From positions 1 to 13,933 of the forward strand of contig DUNJ01000076.1 of the NCBI GenBank assembly GCA_012839395.1: a stretch of 13,933 nt of DNA, given 5' to 3'. Origin of the DNA: Tepidimicrobium sp. GTDB taxonomy: Bacteria > Bacillota > Clostridia > Tissierellales > Tepidimicrobiaceae. Of the stretch, positions 6,304 to 13,424 are shown piece by piece (the stretch's first letter is position 1; each line of letters starts with the position of its first letter). The notes beneath the pieces were generated by a model that had not been told where the DNA came from, made no database searches, and saw nothing but the letters and a program-made list of their open reading frames with translations. The position numbers were made by a program, and so were the translations under genes.

Positions 6304-7494
6304 CTACCTCAGCATAAGCGTTCTATTTCCAGCCTCTACAATTACGGTTATGGTTATAAAAAACATAATAGCTATAGATAGCACGCTAACCAATACCAAT
6401 AGTAGCGACTTATTAACCTCGTCAAAGCATTTGATGATATTGGAACTTCCAATAGGCTGTACTATTGCTGCCACCAGCTTATAAATAAATAAAAGAGTCA
6501 TAATCTTTATAACAGGTGCTATGCAGATCAATAACAATATTCCTAACCCTGCCATACCTATTCCATTTTTTAATATCGAAGAACAGCCAACCACCGTCTC
6601 CACTGCATCAGATAAAAATTTTCCTACTATAGGTATCAAATTATCTACGGCAAATTTAGCCGTTCTAATCGTAATTCCATCAACATTGCTGCCCATTCCA
6701 TACATGGTAATAACGCCAATAAATATGGTTAGCGACATACTTACCAATACTATAACTGTCTGCCGTAATAATTCCGATAACTTAGAAAACTGAATTTTTT
6801 GAGATATATTACCTATCACCCCAATAATGAAGGAAAAAAATATCAATGGAAATACCAAACTCTTTATCGAAGAGCCAATTATATTAACTGCACCTATCAC
6901 TATAGGGTGAAAAAGAGATTTAACACTTGGGCCACCTATTGCAGTCAATAATGTCAACAGTATGGGCAAAATTATTTGCATAAAATTAACCATTTGTTCA
7001 ACTGTCTTTTCACCTAAATCCAATGCCATTTTAAAACTATTTATAAGCAACATAGATAGTAGCATATAACAAGCATAATGAGCCAACTTGGATACCGTAT
7101 CCTCCTCAAAAGCACTTTGAATGTTAGTTAATAAAGAACACGCAACCGTTATTATTAGTATTTGAGAAATTAAAGCTAAATTATCGACCATCTCATGGGC
7201 TAGTAAAGCAATTATTCCAGACACCGCGTCCTTTAACTTAAACGTACTCTTTCCTTTAACCATGGATAAAATGGCATCCTTTAAATCAACTTTTAAAGAA
7301 TAATATTGATTATCCCTTTCTATATCTTCTAGTACCAGTTCTAACTCCTGTATATTTAAACTATCCAATTGCTCCCTTAAAAAATCTTCCGTTATCCCCC
7401 TATCCCCTTCCTCCATGCTCTGGGAATAGGAGCAACTAGAATAGATTAGCATAACTAATATTAGTATCAGTAAAATCCTTACAATCTTTTTCAT
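6304..7494 (-). CDS. spoIIIAE: Stage III sporulation protein AE
   Basis: Polytopic membrane protein of the SpoIIIA complex, 396 residues and close to the 399 of B. subtilis. It begins with a signal-like segment (basic MKKIVR, then a hydrophobic run to about 20). A hydrophilic outer region of about 90 residues follows, then six or more membrane segments, including ALISQILIITVACSLLT, a long MVNFMQIILPILLTLLTAIGG stretch, and C-terminal GLGILLLICIAPVIKIMTLL and SLLLVLVSVLSIAIMFF. The motif L-P-I-L-L-T-L-L-T-A-I-G-G is characteristic. SpoIIIAE is proposed to form the membrane pore or export-apparatus part of the channel. The ATG at 7494 follows AAAGGTG by six bases. The upstream in-frame GTG lacks a ribosome site. 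It starts eleven bases after spoIIIAD ends. Confidence 0.94.
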   Translation of the reverse strand: MKKIVRILLILILVMLIYSSCSYSQSMEEGDRGITEDFLREQLDSLNIQELELVLEDIERDNQYYSLKVDLKDAILSMVKGKSTFKLKDAVSGIIALLAHEMVDNLALISQILIITVACSLLTNIQSAFEEDTVSKLAHYACYMLLSMLLINSFKMALDLGEKTVEQMVNFMQIILPILLTLLTAIGGPSVKSLFHPIVIGAVNIIGSSIKSLVFPLIFFSFIIGVIGNISQKIQFSKLSELLRQTVIVLVSMSLTIFIGVITMYGMGSNVDGITIRTAKFAVDNLIPIVGKFLSDAVETVVGCSSILKNGIGMAGLGILLLICIAPVIKIMTLLFIYKLVAAIVQPIGSSNIIKCFDEVNKSLLLVLVSVLSIAIMFFITITVIVEAGNRTLMLR

Positions 7495-7505
7495 TATATT
7501 CACCT

Positions 7506-7895
7506 TTACGGGAGTATTTTTGTTATCAAATCCATTAGGGCCAATAAGATTGGCAAAGCTAATACCATCATAACCACCTTGGCCCCTAGCTCTATTTTGG
7601 AAGCAATCGTCTCTTCTCCTGCATCCCTAGATATTTGAGCCCCAAACTCCGCTATATATGCAATACCTATTATCTTTATAATTACTGAAAAATAGGCTGG
7701 CTCAATATTGGCCTTCGTAATTAAACTATTCAATACTTCCACCACATACTTCAATTTATCTAATATCATAGAAAATATTGTAATACCAGCAGCTAGACTA
7801 ATAAGCAAAGCTAGCTCAGGTTTTTGTGATTGGCGCAACAAAACCGCAAGTATTGTAGATATGATCCCTATCCCAACTATCGATATAATCGTCAT
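7506..7895 (-). CDS. spoIIIAD: Stage III sporulation protein AD
   Basis: Small integral membrane protein of the SpoIIIA complex, 129 residues (B. subtilis 133). There are about four hydrophobic segments: ISIVGIGIISTILAVLL, LALLISLAAGITIFSMIL, YFSVIIKIIGIAYIAEF and KVVMMVLALPILLALMDLI. The block I-I-G-I-A-Y-I-A-E-F-G-A-Q-x-x-x-D-A-G-x-x-x-I-A-S-K-I-E-L is a signature of the family and makes the call secure. Family members resemble small type III export apparatus subunits. The start is uncertain by three codons: a GTG at 7904 almost touches the AGGAG site, while the ATG at 7895 is ten bases away. I prefer the ATG. It begins 13 bases after the spoIIIAC stop. Confidence 0.93.
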   Translation of the reverse strand: MTIISIVGIGIISTILAVLLRQSQKPELALLISLAAGITIFSMILDKLKYVVEVLNSLITKANIEPAYFSVIIKIIGIAYIAEFGAQISRDAGEETIASKIELGAKVVMMVLALPILLALMDLITKILP

Positions 7896-7908
7896 CCCAT
7901 CCACGCTC

Positions 7909-8106
7909 CTAATACAATTGGAACAAGGTCTTTATATTGTTAAATAGCTTGCTTATAAGTCCTATAACGATGCCAAAAACTATAACTACACCTACTAGAG
8001 TTGTAATATATCCAAACTCCTCCTTGCCCGCCTTATCTAAGACGGTATGAAGTATGGATAATAATATGCCTATACTAGCTATTTTAAATATAAGATCAAT
8101 ATTCAT
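7909..8106 (-). CDS. spoIIIAC: Stage III sporulation protein AC
   Basis: Very small membrane protein of the SpoIIIA complex, 65 residues (B. subtilis 68). It has two hydrophobic segments, FKIASIGILLSILHTVL and ITTLVGVVIVFGIVIGLI, joined by D-K-A-G-K-E-E-F-G-Y. That hinge and the I-A-S-I-G-I-L-L start are conserved in the family. Like SpoIIIAD it is compared with small type III secretion export components. The ATG lies eight bases after AAGGAG. It is flanked by 12 bases from spoIIIAB and 13 bases to spoIIIAD. Confidence 0.93.
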   Translation of the reverse strand: MNIDLIFKIASIGILLSILHTVLDKAGKEEFGYITTLVGVVIVFGIVIGLISKLFNNIKTLFQLY

Positions 8107-8118
8107 ACCCTTCTCTCC

Positions 8119-8643
8119 TTATAGTAATATTATTATTATGGCCAACCCAGTAAGTATACCTAAGTTTTTAAACATCTTTTCATGTTTATCCCTCTCTACT
8201 TTGGCATCTTCCTGCAGGAATCCAATTTGATTCAATAACAACTTAAAATTCTTTTCCTGATCCTGCCTATTAGAAGAGCCTACTACCCTGCCTAAAGATA
8301 AAAAAATCTCTATATCCTCCTCTATAAAATTAAGCTCGTCTTTCAAAGGCTCAATAACGGAATGAAAACTGTAGAAAACATCCCCCTTTCCGCTGCTTAT
8401 AAGATGATTTCTAATATCCCGGAATACAAATGAAACCCTTTTATTCCCTTTTTTATAGATATTGTTCAACGCCTCTGGCAATGGTGTGGCTCCATAGACT
8501 ATCTCAGTTTCTAATATCTTAAAGCATTGCTCCATATGAATTAGATTTTTCAATCTATTAGAATATTTTTTGCCCTGGTAAAACCCTATCCAAGTAGTAG
8601 AACAAAGTACCAAAAGGCTTCCTATAAGCTTTGCTAACCTCAT
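8119..8643 (-). CDS. spoIIIAB: Stage III sporulation protein AB
   Basis: Membrane protein of the SpoIIIA complex, 174 residues (B. subtilis 171). An N-terminal membrane segment (about 5-22, ending W-I-G-F-Y-Q-G-K-K) is followed by a helical soluble domain resembling GspF-type platform proteins of type II secretion and type IV pili. A C-terminal membrane segment (GILTGLAIIIILL) ends the chain. Conserved features include L-E-T-E-I-x-Y-G-x-T-P-L-P-E-A-L, L-G-R-V-V-G and the C-terminal K-M-F-K-N-L-G-I-L-T-G. It is thought to work with the ATPase SpoIIIAA. The ATG follows GAGGTGAT by a few bases. The gap to spoIIIAA is four bases. Confidence 0.94.
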   Translation of the reverse strand: MRLAKLIGSLLVLCSTTWIGFYQGKKYSNRLKNLIHMEQCFKILETEIVYGATPLPEALNNIYKKGNKRVSFVFRDIRNHLISSGKGDVFYSFHSVIEPLKDELNFIEEDIEIFLSLGRVVGSSNRQDQEKNFKLLLNQIGFLQEDAKVERDKHEKMFKNLGILTGLAIIIILL

Positions 8644-8647
8644 ATAA

Positions 8648-9634
8648 TCACCTCTTCTTATTTATAATGCTAGTAAACGTATCACCTTCCACAATATCCC
8701 CTATGGTGCCTACCCCCCTAGAGTTGTTTAAAAATATGTAGCGTTTAAATATTCGATCCTTTATAAGTAGATTTAAACTCCTCTTCGAGATTAAATCCTC
8801 CATAGTATCTCCATGTACTGTGGCTATTACCTTCACCCCCGCCTTTAAAATCTCGTGTATCGATTCTACATCGGCTATACTCCCTATCTCATCCATTGCA
8901 ATTATATCTGGAGACATAGCCCTTAAGAACATAATCGTTCCGTCTTGCTTATTACAACCATCTAAAACATCTGTCCTCAGCCCTATATTATGCTGAGAGA
9001 TTCCGTTATACATACCAGCTATTTCAGATCTCTCATCAATAACTCCCACTTTAAAACCCCTACCCTTAAGATTGTATGTCCCGTTGCTTAAATTTCTAAT
9101 AAGATCCCTCAAAATAGTCGTCTTCCCACACTGAGGTGGAGATATTATCAAAGTGTTATAAATAGTACCTGAACTATCCAATACATATTCAATTATCCTG
9201 TTAGACGCCCCTATCTTCTGCCTGGCAATTCGAATATTCAATGAGGAAATATTTTTAATAGATTCAATTCCATTAGCTCCATATAGTACTTTTCCACCTA
9301 TCCCTACCCTATGTCCCCCTCTCAATGTTATAAATCCATTTTTCATCTCCTCCTCGAATGCATATATTGAATAGTTGCTAATCAATTGAAAAGTTTCATC
9401 TATATATCTTTTTTCGACCAATATTCCATCTTTATACTCATCAGTCAAATTGCCATCTTTAGCAATAAAATAATCCCTACCCTGAAAACATATATTCATC
9501 GGACTTCCACTTCTTAACCTAATCTCCTCAACAACCCTTTTATATTGGATAGGAACATATTTTAAAATATTTCGTAAATCTAAGCATATATATCCTAAAA
9601 CACTATTATAGGTTCTAATATCCTTTTCCCCCAT
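8648..9634 (-). CDS. spoIIIAA: Stage III sporulation protein AA (ATPase)
   Basis: Secretion-type (GspE/VirB11-like) ATPase on the mother-cell side of the SpoIIIA channel; ATP hydrolysis is needed for forespore development. Of 328 residues, the N-terminal domain carries V-E-E-I-R-L-R-x-G-x-P-M, F-I-T-L-R-G-G-H-R-V-G-I-G-G-K and S-L-N-I-R-I-A-R. Walker A is SPPQCGKTT at 166-174 (G-x-x-x-x-G-K-T with Ser-Pro-Pro-Gln), a D-E-R-S-E-I motif follows, Walker B is DIIAMDEIG at 243-251, and V-I-A-T-V-H-G is the His-box-like element. All catalytic motifs are intact. The ATG at 9634 is seven bases after AAGGAGG. An in-frame upstream codon at 9670 would put the ribosome site and promoter inside the gene and is rejected. 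It is the first gene of the operon, driven by a sigma-E promoter. Confidence 0.95.
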   Translation of the reverse strand: MGEKDIRTYNSVLGYICLDLRNILKYVPIQYKRVVEEIRLRSGSPMNICFQGRDYFIAKDGNLTDEYKDGILVEKRYIDETFQLISNYSIYAFEEEMKNGFITLRGGHRVGIGGKVLYGANGIESIKNISSLNIRIARQKIGASNRIIEYVLDSSGTIYNTLIISPPQCGKTTILRDLIRNLSNGTYNLKGRGFKVGVIDERSEIAGMYNGISQHNIGLRTDVLDGCNKQDGTIMFLRAMSPDIIAMDEIGSIADVESIHEILKAGVKVIATVHGDTMEDLISKRSLNLLIKDRIFKRYIFLNNSRGVGTIGDIVEGDTFTSIINKKR

Positions 9635-9654
9635 AACATGTCCTCCTTTATATA

Positions 9655-9682
9655 TAAGTATGAGGAACATGAAATAATATGC
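9655..9682 (-). promoter_or_regulatory. Sigma-E promoter of the spoIIIA operon
   Basis: On the minus strand the -35 element GCATATT (9682-9676) fully matches the sigma-E consensus KMATATT. After a 13-base spacer comes CATACTTA (9662-9655), matching the invariant CATAC of the -10 consensus CATACAHT. The predicted start, near 9648, leaves a leader of only about 14 bases that begins at the AAGGAGG ribosome site. The spoIIIA operon is under mother-cell sigma-E control in B. subtilis. Confidence 0.8.
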
Positions 9683-9717
9683 AAAAAAAAAGATTTAAAG
9701 CATAATTGCTTTAAACC
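9683..9717 (-). terminator. Strong intrinsic terminator after the CD1247-like gene
   Basis: The minus strand reads TTTAAAGCA (9715-9707), loop ATTA, TGCTTTAAA (9702-9694): a perfect nine-base stem that two further G-containing pairs can extend. TC and then eight T (9690-9683) follow. It ends the aroQ-efp transcription unit, and its last T touches the -35 box of the spoIIIA promoter. Confidence 0.9.
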
Positions 9718-9738
9718 TTTTAAAATCGATCTTTTTAT

Positions 9739-10065
9739 TCAATCTTCTATGATCTCTTCTGTGGAATCATTACAATCGATCCCAATGCATTCTAACTCTT
9801 CATCATTTAAATTTTCATAGGGGAAAAAGTCTTCATCCTCAAGTCCATATAGTTCATCTTCCACATCAGTCAAATCCTCATCAATATAGCTTACATATTC
9901 CTCTAAATCTCCATAGTTTTCAGCTACCTCAATTATTGCATCGGCGAAATCTTCCAATACATCCACTATATTTAAAAGCAATTTCCCGTCCTTAGATTCC
10001 CGATCAATGTCCAATCCTTGTGCCAATCCCCTTAAATATGAAACCCTTTGATAAAGATAGTGCAT
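9739..10065 (-). CDS. Small acidic CD1247-like protein
   Basis: A 108-residue, strongly acidic protein of unknown function. The N-terminal half, R-V-S-Y-L-R-G-L-A-Q-G-L-D-I-D then S-K-x-G-K-L-L-x-x-I-V-D-V-L-E-D-F-A-D-A-I, followed by D-L-E-E-Y-V-x-x-I-D-E-D-L-T-D-V-E, resembles the CD1247 N-terminal domain family found near efp in Clostridia. It is predicted to be two or three helices that could form a coiled coil. Family members I recall continue into a Cys-rich zinc-ribbon-like tail. Here the C-terminus has only two Cys (E-C-I-G-I-D-C) and ends in an acidic tail, so no C-x-x-C pair is present. AGGAGGG six bases before the ATG fixes the start. It lies 37 bases after efp and is closed by a strong terminator. 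No membrane segment or signal peptide is visible. Confidence 0.8.
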   Translation of the reverse strand: MHYLYQRVSYLRGLAQGLDIDRESKDGKLLLNIVDVLEDFADAIIEVAENYGDLEEYVSYIDEDLTDVEDELYGLEDEDFFPYENLNDEELECIGIDCNDSTEEIIED

Positions 10066-10102
10066 ACTGATCCCTCCTATTTTTATATACTATCATTATT
10101 CC

Positions 10103-10660
10103 CTAGACCCTCGATAAATACTCACCTGTCCTCGTATCCACTTTTATAACATCTCCTATGTTAATAAATAGTGGAACATTTAACACTAATCCAGTCTCAA
10201 GAGTAGCTGGCTTGGTTGCTCCTGTAGCTGTATCCCCTTTGATTCCAGGTTCAGTATGACTTACCTTCAATTCAACAAAATTTGGCGCCTCCACTTCAAA
10301 GGGCTTTCCCTGATAAAATCTAATGATAGCATTATCATTCTCCTTAATATAGCGGATCGCTTCCTTTACCTGTCCCTCATCCAAAGGCAATTGATCATAG
10401 GTTTCATTATCCATGAAATAATAGAATGTACCATCGTTATATAGATATTGCATCTCCTTACTCTCAATATGGGCAATAGGATATCTATCGTTTGGATTCA
10501 ACGTAACATCCTTAATTGTCCCTGTCATTATGTTCTTTACCTTAGTCCTAACAAATGCAGCACCTCTAGCGGTCTTTACATGCTGAAAATCCATAACCTG
10601 ATAAATATCACCATCCATTTCAATGGTGATGCCCTTTCTAAAATCACCTGCTGATACCAT
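10103..10660 (-). CDS. efp: Translation elongation factor P (Arg32 variant)
   Basis: EF-P binds the ribosome near the P-site tRNA and relieves stalling at consecutive prolines. The protein has 185 residues, the usual length. Domain I (KOW-like) starts MVSAGDFRKG, domain II covers about 65-126, and domain III carries the C-terminal signature G-D-x-I-K-V-D-T-R-T-G-E-Y. The loop that enters the peptidyl-transferase centre is H-V-K-T-A-R-G-A-A-F-V-R. The tip, position 32 in the same numbering as B. subtilis Lys32, is Arg, and the usual P-G-K-G is T-A-R-G. This rules out the known lysine modifications at this site. The ATG at 10660 is nine bases after AGGAGG. A TTG three codons upstream is rejected because it lies within the ribosome-site spacing. 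It begins 13 bases after aroQ. Confidence 0.96.
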   Translation of the reverse strand: MVSAGDFRKGITIEMDGDIYQVMDFQHVKTARGAAFVRTKVKNIMTGTIKDVTLNPNDRYPIAHIESKEMQYLYNDGTFYYFMDNETYDQLPLDEGQVKEAIRYIKENDNAIIRFYQGKPFEVEAPNFVELKVSHTEPGIKGDTATGATKPATLETGLVLNVPLFINIGDVIKVDTRTGEYLSRV

Positions 10661-10673
10661 CAATTTCAACCTC

Positions 10674-11123
10674 CTAAGTATTGCAAATTATATTGTTCAA
10701 CGCCTCTAATGCCAGTATATAACTATGCATCCTAAAACCTGATATTTGTCCTACACATGCGGGGGCTATTACGGAGTTTTTTCTAAAACCTTCCCTTTTA
10801 TAAATATTGGATAGATGCACCTCTATTACAGGTATATCCAAGGCTTCTATAGCATCCCTTATAGCAATGCTATAATGTGTATAACCACCTGGATTGATAA
10901 TTATACCATCCACCTTACTACCCATCGCCTTATGAAGCTTACCTATAATGGCTCCCTCATAGTTGGACTGAAAAGTTTTTATCTTGATACCCAGTTCCAT
11001 TCCCCTTGTATGAAGCAAACTATCTATCTCCTCTAAGGTTTTATCCCCATATATGGACTTATCCCTCTTTCCCAATATATTCAGGTTTGGCCCATGGATT
11101 ATCCAAATTTCTATTGTCCTCAT
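10674..11123 (-). CDS. aroQ: Type II 3-dehydroquinate dehydratase
   Basis: Converts 3-dehydroquinate to 3-dehydroshikimate, the third step of the shikimate pathway; type II enzymes are dodecamers. The 149 residues include GPNLNILG at 11-18, R20, catalytic Tyr25, N77-P-G-G-Y-T-H83 with S-I-A-I-R-D-A after it, E101-V-H-L-S-N106 with catalytic His103, and R114. All residues known from the M. tuberculosis enzyme's active site are present at matching spacing. Two small oddities are G80 where Ala is usual (N-P-G-A-Y-T-H) and I-S-G-F-R-M-H-S-Y where Gly residues are common. GAAAGG is immediately next to the ATG, so the ribosome site is poor, but no better start exists. A promoter overlaps the aroK stop just upstream. 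Confidence 0.96.
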   Translation of the reverse strand: MRTIEIWIIHGPNLNILGKRDKSIYGDKTLEEIDSLLHTRGMELGIKIKTFQSNYEGAIIGKLHKAMGSKVDGIIINPGGYTHYSIAIRDAIEALDIPVIEVHLSNIYKREGFRKNSVIAPACVGQISGFRMHSYILALEALNNIICNT

Positions 11124-11140
11124 CCTTTCTACACCAGTCT

Positions 11141-11169
11141 ATTATATCAATCTGTAAAAATAACATCAA
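11141..11169 (-). promoter_or_regulatory. Sigma-A promoter upstream of aroQ
   Basis: On the minus strand TTGATG (11169-11164) and a perfect TATAAT (11146-11141) are separated by 17 bases. The -35 overlaps the aroK stop codon. The predicted start near 11134 would leave a leader of only about 11 bases before the aroQ ATG. It would add transcription of aroQ-efp and the CD1247-like gene to read-through from aroK. Confidence 0.6.
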
Positions 11170-11690
11170 TGGGGTATTTGCTTAAATTTACGTATTATAT
11201 CTTTCCCTATCTCTTCAATGGCCTTATTGTCTATAGAGACTATAATATCTGCACTATCCAGGTACAGATTTCTCCGATTTTTATATAGCCTACCAACTTG
11301 AACAGCCAATTCATCATCCCCAGCCAATAGCGGCCTATGATCTAAACCTGAAGATTTTAAATTCTTAACAAGGGTATTAATTGTACCCTTCAGGAAAAAT
11401 ATCATTCCATTCTTTCTCAACAACCTTATATTATCCTCAGATAGGACAATTCCTCCCCCAGTAGAAATAACCTGTTGAGTCCTTGAAGATATGTCCTTTA
11501 TAAGCCGTCTTTCCATAGCCCTAAAATAATCCTCCCCATATCTATTGAATATATGGGAAATATCCATTCCGCTTTTAGTAATCAACATCTGATCGGTATC
11601 GATAAACTCCATATTCAGTATATTAGATATGAATTTACCCACCGAAGTTTTACCTGAACCACTCATGCCTATTAATACAATATTCTTCAA
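11166..11690 (-). CDS. aroK: Shikimate kinase
   Basis: Phosphorylates shikimate at the 3-hydroxyl with ATP, the fifth step of the shikimate pathway. Of 174 residues, Walker A is GMSGSGKTS at 8-16, the shikimate-binding D-T-D at 31-33, F-R-A-M-E-R with Arg57, GGG at 78-80, and the lid H-R-P-L-L with Arg119; R-N-L-Y near the end is also typical. All key residues are intact. Start choice: TTG at 11690 is about five bases after AGGGTGA and gives the family start M-K-N-I-V-L-I-G. The GTG at 11699 lies inside that ribosome site. It precedes aroQ by 42 bases. Confidence 0.95.
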   Translation of the reverse strand: MKNIVLIGMSGSGKTSVGKFISNILNMEFIDTDQMLITKSGMDISHIFNRYGEDYFRAMERRLIKDISSRTQQVISTGGGIVLSEDNIRLLRKNGMIFFLKGTINTLVKNLKSSGLDHRPLLAGDDELAVQVGRLYKNRRNLYLDSADIIVSIDNKAIEEIGKDIIRKFKQIPH

Positions 11691-11751
11691 ATAGATCACC
11701 CTAATTATGTTCAGAATTGTTCCCTATATGAAACAGCTCAGATTCCAACAG

Positions 11752-11781
11752 ATTATATAATTTCATTTTGTTTCACGTCAT
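11752..11781 (-). promoter_or_regulatory. Possible sigma-A promoter upstream of aroK
   Basis: On the minus strand a perfect TATAAT (11757-11752) is preceded, 18 bases away, by ATGACG (11781-11776), which matches four of six -35 bases. It lies in the 95-base gap after the PilX-like gene. TGAAACA (11775-11769) and TGTTTCA (11735-11729) form a seven-base inverted repeat spaced by 33 bases around the -10 box. The gap shows no terminator. Confidence 0.45.
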
Positions 11782-11785
11782 ACTC

Positions 11786-12808
11786 CTACTCCATCTTTAT
11801 AAGTTTCATTTTAAGATTGATAAAGCCAGGTATATGCACACCACATCGCTTTATCACACTACGATCATATTCAATTCTTATGCTATCCCCTTCTAATATG
11901 CAATCCCTAGATAACATCAATCCACTGCAAAATAACCTTATAGATGGGTCCACGATTATAGTTCCGTTATCAATAATCAATATCCCTTCAATATCAACAT
12001 CGCCCAATACCCAAAGATCACCCTCAATATAGAAGGTCCCCTTAATAACCCCTTTATCTACACCTTCTCCTGTTATTATACGTACATTCTTTGGCCCCAA
12101 TCCATCATCCTTCGCTACTAAAAAAATCCTATCATTTTCATGATTTCTCCCCACATATTCTCTCCTTCTAGGGGTTTCAATATCATCTCCAAAATACTCG
12201 GCAAACATATCTCCATTAGGTTCAACTATTATGTCTATTTTTTTATAGCCAGAACCATCTATTCCTATAGTATACTTAGCATCAAAAGGTACTTCCATCT
12301 CCTCTCGTAACATGTCCATGTAGCCAATATAGACTTCAAGGTTATCTCTATCAATGCTGTTTTCCGAAACGATTGGAATTCCCATCTCGTAAAAATCATT
12401 AAGCATATATAGCTTAGATACAAGATTGTTTTGTATCCCATTATATCTACTAGAACTGCTCAACTTAAGGATACGTCTATCGTCCTCTATATCGAACCCT
12501 AACTCCACCTTCCGATTCCCATCCTCTTTCAATAGATGCTCCTTTTTTATCTCTATAGCTTTAGTATCAAATTTTCCAGTCTTTAAATATTCCTCAATGG
12601 TAGACAATAATTGATCATAGTAACATTTTATATTTAATACGCTATGTATTTTACTCTCCGCCAAATAGTAGGTCTGTATGCTATCATGGCTTGAATTGAC
12701 AAGAAAATATTCTATATTTATCATATATATTAAAAGTAGGGAGAAAGCCAATATTATCCCCATCACTATCAATGAAATAATAGTAACAAACCCTTGATCC
12801 CAATGCAT
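11786..12808 (-). CDS. PilX-like pilus-assembly protein with beta-repeat C-terminus
   Basis: A 340-residue protein of unknown exact role. The N-terminus MHWDQGFVTIISLIVMG leads into one hydrophobic helix (about 7-30), followed by Y-Y-L-A-E-S-K-I. This matches PilX-type minor pilins (short leader, G|F, hydrophobic helix, then A-E-S near residue 50), although the usual Glu at +5 is missing. The middle is mixed and charged. From about residue 255, short repeats of hydrophobic strands separated by Gly/Asp (G-T-F-Y-I-E-G-D-L-W-V-L-G-D-V-D-I-E-G-I, then G-T-I-I-V-D-P-S-I-R-L) look like a right-handed beta-helix as in bactofilin-like or polymer-forming domains. The ATG at 12808 follows CGGAGG by six bases. 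The GTG at 12823 is rejected. It is the last of three pilin-like genes and starts 16 bases after the PilW-like gene. Confidence 0.6.
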   Translation of the reverse strand: MHWDQGFVTIISLIVMGIILAFSLLLIYMINIEYFLVNSSHDSIQTYYLAESKIHSVLNIKCYYDQLLSTIEEYLKTGKFDTKAIEIKKEHLLKEDGNRKVELGFDIEDDRRILKLSSSSRYNGIQNNLVSKLYMLNDFYEMGIPIVSENSIDRDNLEVYIGYMDMLREEMEVPFDAKYTIGIDGSGYKKIDIIVEPNGDMFAEYFGDDIETPRRREYVGRNHENDRIFLVAKDDGLGPKNVRIITGEGVDKGVIKGTFYIEGDLWVLGDVDIEGILIIDNGTIIVDPSIRLFCSGLMLSRDCILEGDSIRIEYDRSVIKRCGVHIPGFINLKMKLIKME

Positions 12809-12824
12809 ATAAATCCTCCGCACC

Positions 12825-13424
12825 TTAATATATTACTGGACATCTGATCTGTATTCTAGTATCAAAACTAGTCTCTTTAGATCTATCGCCCCTTAAGGTC
12901 AAACATAGGTCTATTATCTTAGCTTTAAAATCGATATTGGTTTGTTTAAAAGATGCCACATGTTCTGCAACTACATTGTGTCCTCCGAAAAAAATAGGCC
13001 TTGGATAGGATTTGCTAGAATTATTAGCAGCAATTCTATATAGCGTATTGTTCTTTACATAATATGTAGAAAAATTATATATATAATCTTTCCCATTGGT
13101 TTCCCCTTCATCTGGATTTGGTTCGCGCTTCATTATGACAAAGCCGATATTATCTCTATTTTTTAAATGTAAATCGTAAAATCTTTCATGCTTTATATCT
13201 ATTATCTCCTCGGCTCGCCTTATTTCCCTCTTAATATATTCTATAGCATAGCGCCCATTTAGTAAAATATCATCTTCTTCTTCCATAGTACTACATATAT
13301 TTAAGGCATAATTTAACATCGAACATGCGGATAATATTATTATAGAACTTATGGATAAGGTCAGTATCAACTCTATCAACGAAAATCCTTCCTTGCTCCT
13401 AATCCCCATCCAAAGCTTGGTCAT
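12825..13424 (-). CDS. PilW-like type IV prepilin
   Basis: A prepilin-like protein of 199 residues. A short basic leader (G-I-R-S-K-E-G) is followed by the cleavage site G|FSLIEL with Glu at +5 and a hydrophobic helix (LTLSISSIIILSACSMLNY), the hallmark of class III signal peptides processed by prepilin peptidase. The mature part has N-G-R-Y-A-I-E-Y-I-K-R-E-I-R-R-A-E, a PilW/GspJ-type helix, then a beta-rich domain. It is probably a minor pilin that primes or tops a pilus or pseudopilus. The start is uncertain: ATG at 13424, ATG at 13409 (eight-residue leader) and ATG at 13460 are all in frame. The last has a purine-rich stretch upstream but would overlap the previous gene by 62 bases. All candidates overlap it. 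Confidence 0.75.
   Translation of the reverse strand: MTKLWMGIRSKEGFSLIELILTLSISSIIILSACSMLNYALNICSTMEEEDDILLNGRYAIEYIKREIRRAEEIIDIKHERFYDLHLKNRDNIGFVIMKREPNPDEGETNGKDYIYNFSTYYVKNNTLYRIAANNSSKSYPRPIFFGGHNVVAEHVASFKQTNIDFKAKIIDLCLTLRGDRSKETSFDTRIQIRCPVIY

Noticed and set aside
6301..6420. An internal sigma-E promoter near the end of spoIIIAE, as described for the B. subtilis operon
   Set aside because: CATAACCG is present, but the best -35 at the right distance (AGCTATT) matches only about four of seven bases.
7400..7494. A lipoprotein signal in SpoIIIAE (Y-S-S-C)
   Set aside because: Tyr at -3 does not fit the lipobox, and the family is not known to be lipid-anchored.
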